Shown here: one piece after another, positions 33,211 to 34,365 of the stretch
Layout of the letters: each line of letters opens with the position of its first letter
How positions within the stretch are numbered: position 1 is the first letter of the stretch
Assembly: GCA_002704225.1 (NCBI GenBank)
Contig: PAFU01000028.1
Span: 1,967 to 36,331, forward strand
Reading direction: 5' to 3'
DNA: 34,365 bases
DNA from: Gammaproteobacteria bacterium
GTDB lineage: Bacteria > Pseudomonadota > Gammaproteobacteria > Pseudomonadales > Azotimanducaceae
The notes under the pieces: model-generated
The model's input: the letters and a program-made list of their open reading frames with translations, nothing else
What the model was told of the DNA's origin: nothing
Databases searched by the model: none
Program-made: the position numbers and the translations under genes

Positions 33211-33567
33211 ATGAGTCTTACGCCAAGACAGAACTGTGTGCGCCAATTGAGCGAGGTAGCCTCGTCCAGCGGAGCGTCGTGCTATGGGCGCCATTGGTGC
33301 CTCACGCCGCTGACGCTGATCGTCTGTGCCGCCTTGGTTTTCTGTTCCGGCGTGGATCACAATCACACCTCTCCTGACGCCATGGAACAAGACTGTGTCG
33401 TCTGTGATTTCGGCAACGCAAAACTCCTAGCGGCAGTGTGTGCCTCAACGACCCTTTTGGCCTTCGGCTTTGCAAATGAAGTGAACTGGCCAGCCTCTAA
33501 CCCCTTCCCGTCACGTTACCGTACAACAACCCCTCGGGCTCCCCCACCCCAACTCGCGTTCAGCTGA
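33211..33567 (+). CDS. Small CxxC membrane protein (DUF2946-like) preceding a TonB receptor
   Basis: 118 residues from the ATG at 33211; the frame is open further upstream but overlaps the DUF885 gene. No clear ribosome site is visible, so the start is uncertain. Two hydrophobic segments (about 32-46 and 72-88) flank a short loop with His50, His52 and the pair Cys62/Cys65 (EQDCVVCDF). This HxH plus CxxC loop resembles DUF2946-type proteins and suggests metal binding. It lies 61 bases before the ZnuD-like receptor gene. Co-occurrence with such receptors suggests a role in zinc or copper uptake; that is inference. Confidence 0.6.
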   Translation: MSLTPRQNCVRQLSEVASSSGASCYGRHWCLTPLTLIVCAALVFCSGVDHNHTSPDAMEQDCVVCDFGNAKLLAAVCASTTLLAFGFANEVNWPASNPFPSRYRTTTPRAPPPQLAFS

Positions 33568-33628
33568 ACATTGACCAATGTCTCCCAGCAGCCCTGAGAG
33601 ACCCAACCTATTCGCACACGGAGTTGAT

Positions 33629-34365
33629 ATGCCCGTTTCTACCTGTATTTCTTGCCATCGCAGTGCGCTCAGCGCGGCGACTGCTGCACTTGCCCTGAGT
33701 TCGGTGTTTTTTGCCGCGCCGCTTTCCGCCGATAACATGTCGGTGGATGCAACATCCGACAGCACCATCGAAGAAGTCATTGTGCAAGCCCACCCGCTGT
33801 CTGCAGAGGGCTTGGCCCAAGGGACCGTCTCGGTCACTGGGGATACCCTCAACCGTAACCTCGCCCCCAATCTTGGCGATGTGCTGGCCAACCAACCGGG
33901 CATTCACTCCGCCAGCTTTGGCGCTGCAGTCGGCCGCCCGATCATCCATGGACTTGGAGGCGCCCGAGTTCAAGTGATGGAGGATCGACTCAGCACCATG
34001 GATGTCTCTGTGACCAGTGGCGACCACGCCACCACCGTCGAGCCATTCATCGCGAACAGCGTCGAAGTACTGAAAGGACCCGCAACCTTACTCTACGGAA
34101 ACGGAGCGGTTGGCGGCGTGGTCGATGTGCACACCGGCCGAATCCCGCACGGTCAGTTAGGCAAAACCTCTACCGGCAAGATTACCGCCCAAGGCAGCGA
34201 CAATGGCGATCAACACGCTGTTGCCGCCCGCCTTGACGGTGAAGGTGAAGGGTTCGCATGGCATATCGACGGATTTGACCGGCGCTCGACCAATTACGAC
34301 ATTCCGGGCGAAACAGAATCAGACGCCTTGATCGCCGCTGAAGAAGCTGAAGGTGGGGAGCATGA
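33629..34365 (+). CDS. TonB-dependent outer-membrane receptor, ZnuD-like (3' end cut by window)
   Basis: The frame is open from the ATG at 33629 to the end of the window, giving 245 residues of an incomplete receptor. CGGAG lies upstream. A signal peptide (about residues 1-34, ending LSA) precedes IEEVIVQAHPLS, then the plug domain, with GDVLANQPGIHSASFG, GRPIIHGLGGARVQVMEDR, DHATTVEPF and LLYGNGAVGGVVDVHTGRIP. This series is close to ZnuD-type zinc receptors and their relatives, not to siderophore receptors. The barrel starts near residue 190. The visible end is acidic with a His (GGEH), possibly the beginning of a metal-binding loop. The small CxxC gene precedes it. Confidence 0.9.
   Translation, partial: MPVSTCISCHRSALSAATAALALSSVFFAAPLSADNMSVDATSDSTIEEVIVQAHPLSAEGLAQGTVSVTGDTLNRNLAPNLGDVLANQPGIHSASFGAAVGRPIIHGLGGARVQVMEDRLSTMDVSVTSGDHATTVEPFIANSVEVLKGPATLLYGNGAVGGVVDVHTGRIPHGQLGKTSTGKITAQGSDNGDQHAVAARLDGEGEGFAWHIDGFDRRSTNYDIPGETESDALIAAEEAEGGEH

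Noticed and set aside
1-34365. tRNA, rRNA, CRISPR, insertion sequence or prophage signals
   Set aside because: No cloverleaf, repeat array, transposase, integrase or terminal repeat was seen on reading either strand.

Overview
The window looks like chromosomal DNA of an aerobic Gram-negative gammaproteobacterium, probably marine or at least rich in CoA-ester catabolism. Supporting signs are an LptF-type lipopolysaccharide exporter permease, a TonB-dependent outer-membrane receptor, a QmcA/NfeD pair, an ELM1-type protein, a TIGR03643 protein and MetY. The taxonomy is inference from gene content. Genes are densely packed. No gap between genes exceeds 300 bases, the longest being about 227 bases between metY and lptF. 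I see no RNA genes, insertion sequences, integrases or CRISPR arrays.

Region 1 (1-21213) is a catabolic island. A leftward operon (a cut hot-dog-like protein, an SDR and an FMN alpha-hydroxy-acid dehydrogenase) diverges from a rightward seven-gene operon: two acyl-CoA dehydrogenases, a class III CoA-transferase, a PaaG-like enoyl-CoA hydratase/isomerase, an aldonolactone-oxidase-like flavoprotein and an LLM flavin oxidoreductase follow one another closely. After a convergent HAD phosphatase comes a second rightward operon with an epoxide-hydrolase-like enzyme and two adjacent class III CoA-transferase genes. Next are a CrtC/lipocalin-like protein of unknown role, a secreted DUF6265-like protein with a phosphotriesterase/lactonase-family enzyme, and a leftward operon of PhyH dioxygenase, NUDT19-like Nudix hydrolase and TauD dioxygenase. 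An 806-residue double CoA-transferase closes the region.

Together these genes suggest oxidation of a cyclic or branched, probably terpenoid- or steroid-like, compound: oxygenases and flavin enzymes functionalise it, the epoxide hydrolase and lactonase-like enzyme open rings, CoA-transferases activate the acids, and the dehydrogenases and hydratase carry out beta-oxidation-type steps. The substrate is unknown. The most notable point is that two loci pair an apparently inactive CoA-transferase module (catalytic Asp lost) with an active one, once as neighbouring genes and once fused in one chain. The acyl-CoA dehydrogenase pair also divides catalytic residues unequally.

Region 2 (21217-31130) is mostly housekeeping or general: ELM1-like protein, M50 site-2 protease, metY, an lptF with no lptG beside it, DUF3429, TIGR03643, QmcA/NfeD, a PhzF-like enzyme, an MDR oxidoreductase with a degenerate cofactor motif, and another class III CoA-transferase. 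Region 3 (31305-34365) holds a DUF885 lipoprotein, a small CxxC membrane protein, and the start of a ZnuD-like TonB-dependent receptor cut by the window edge.
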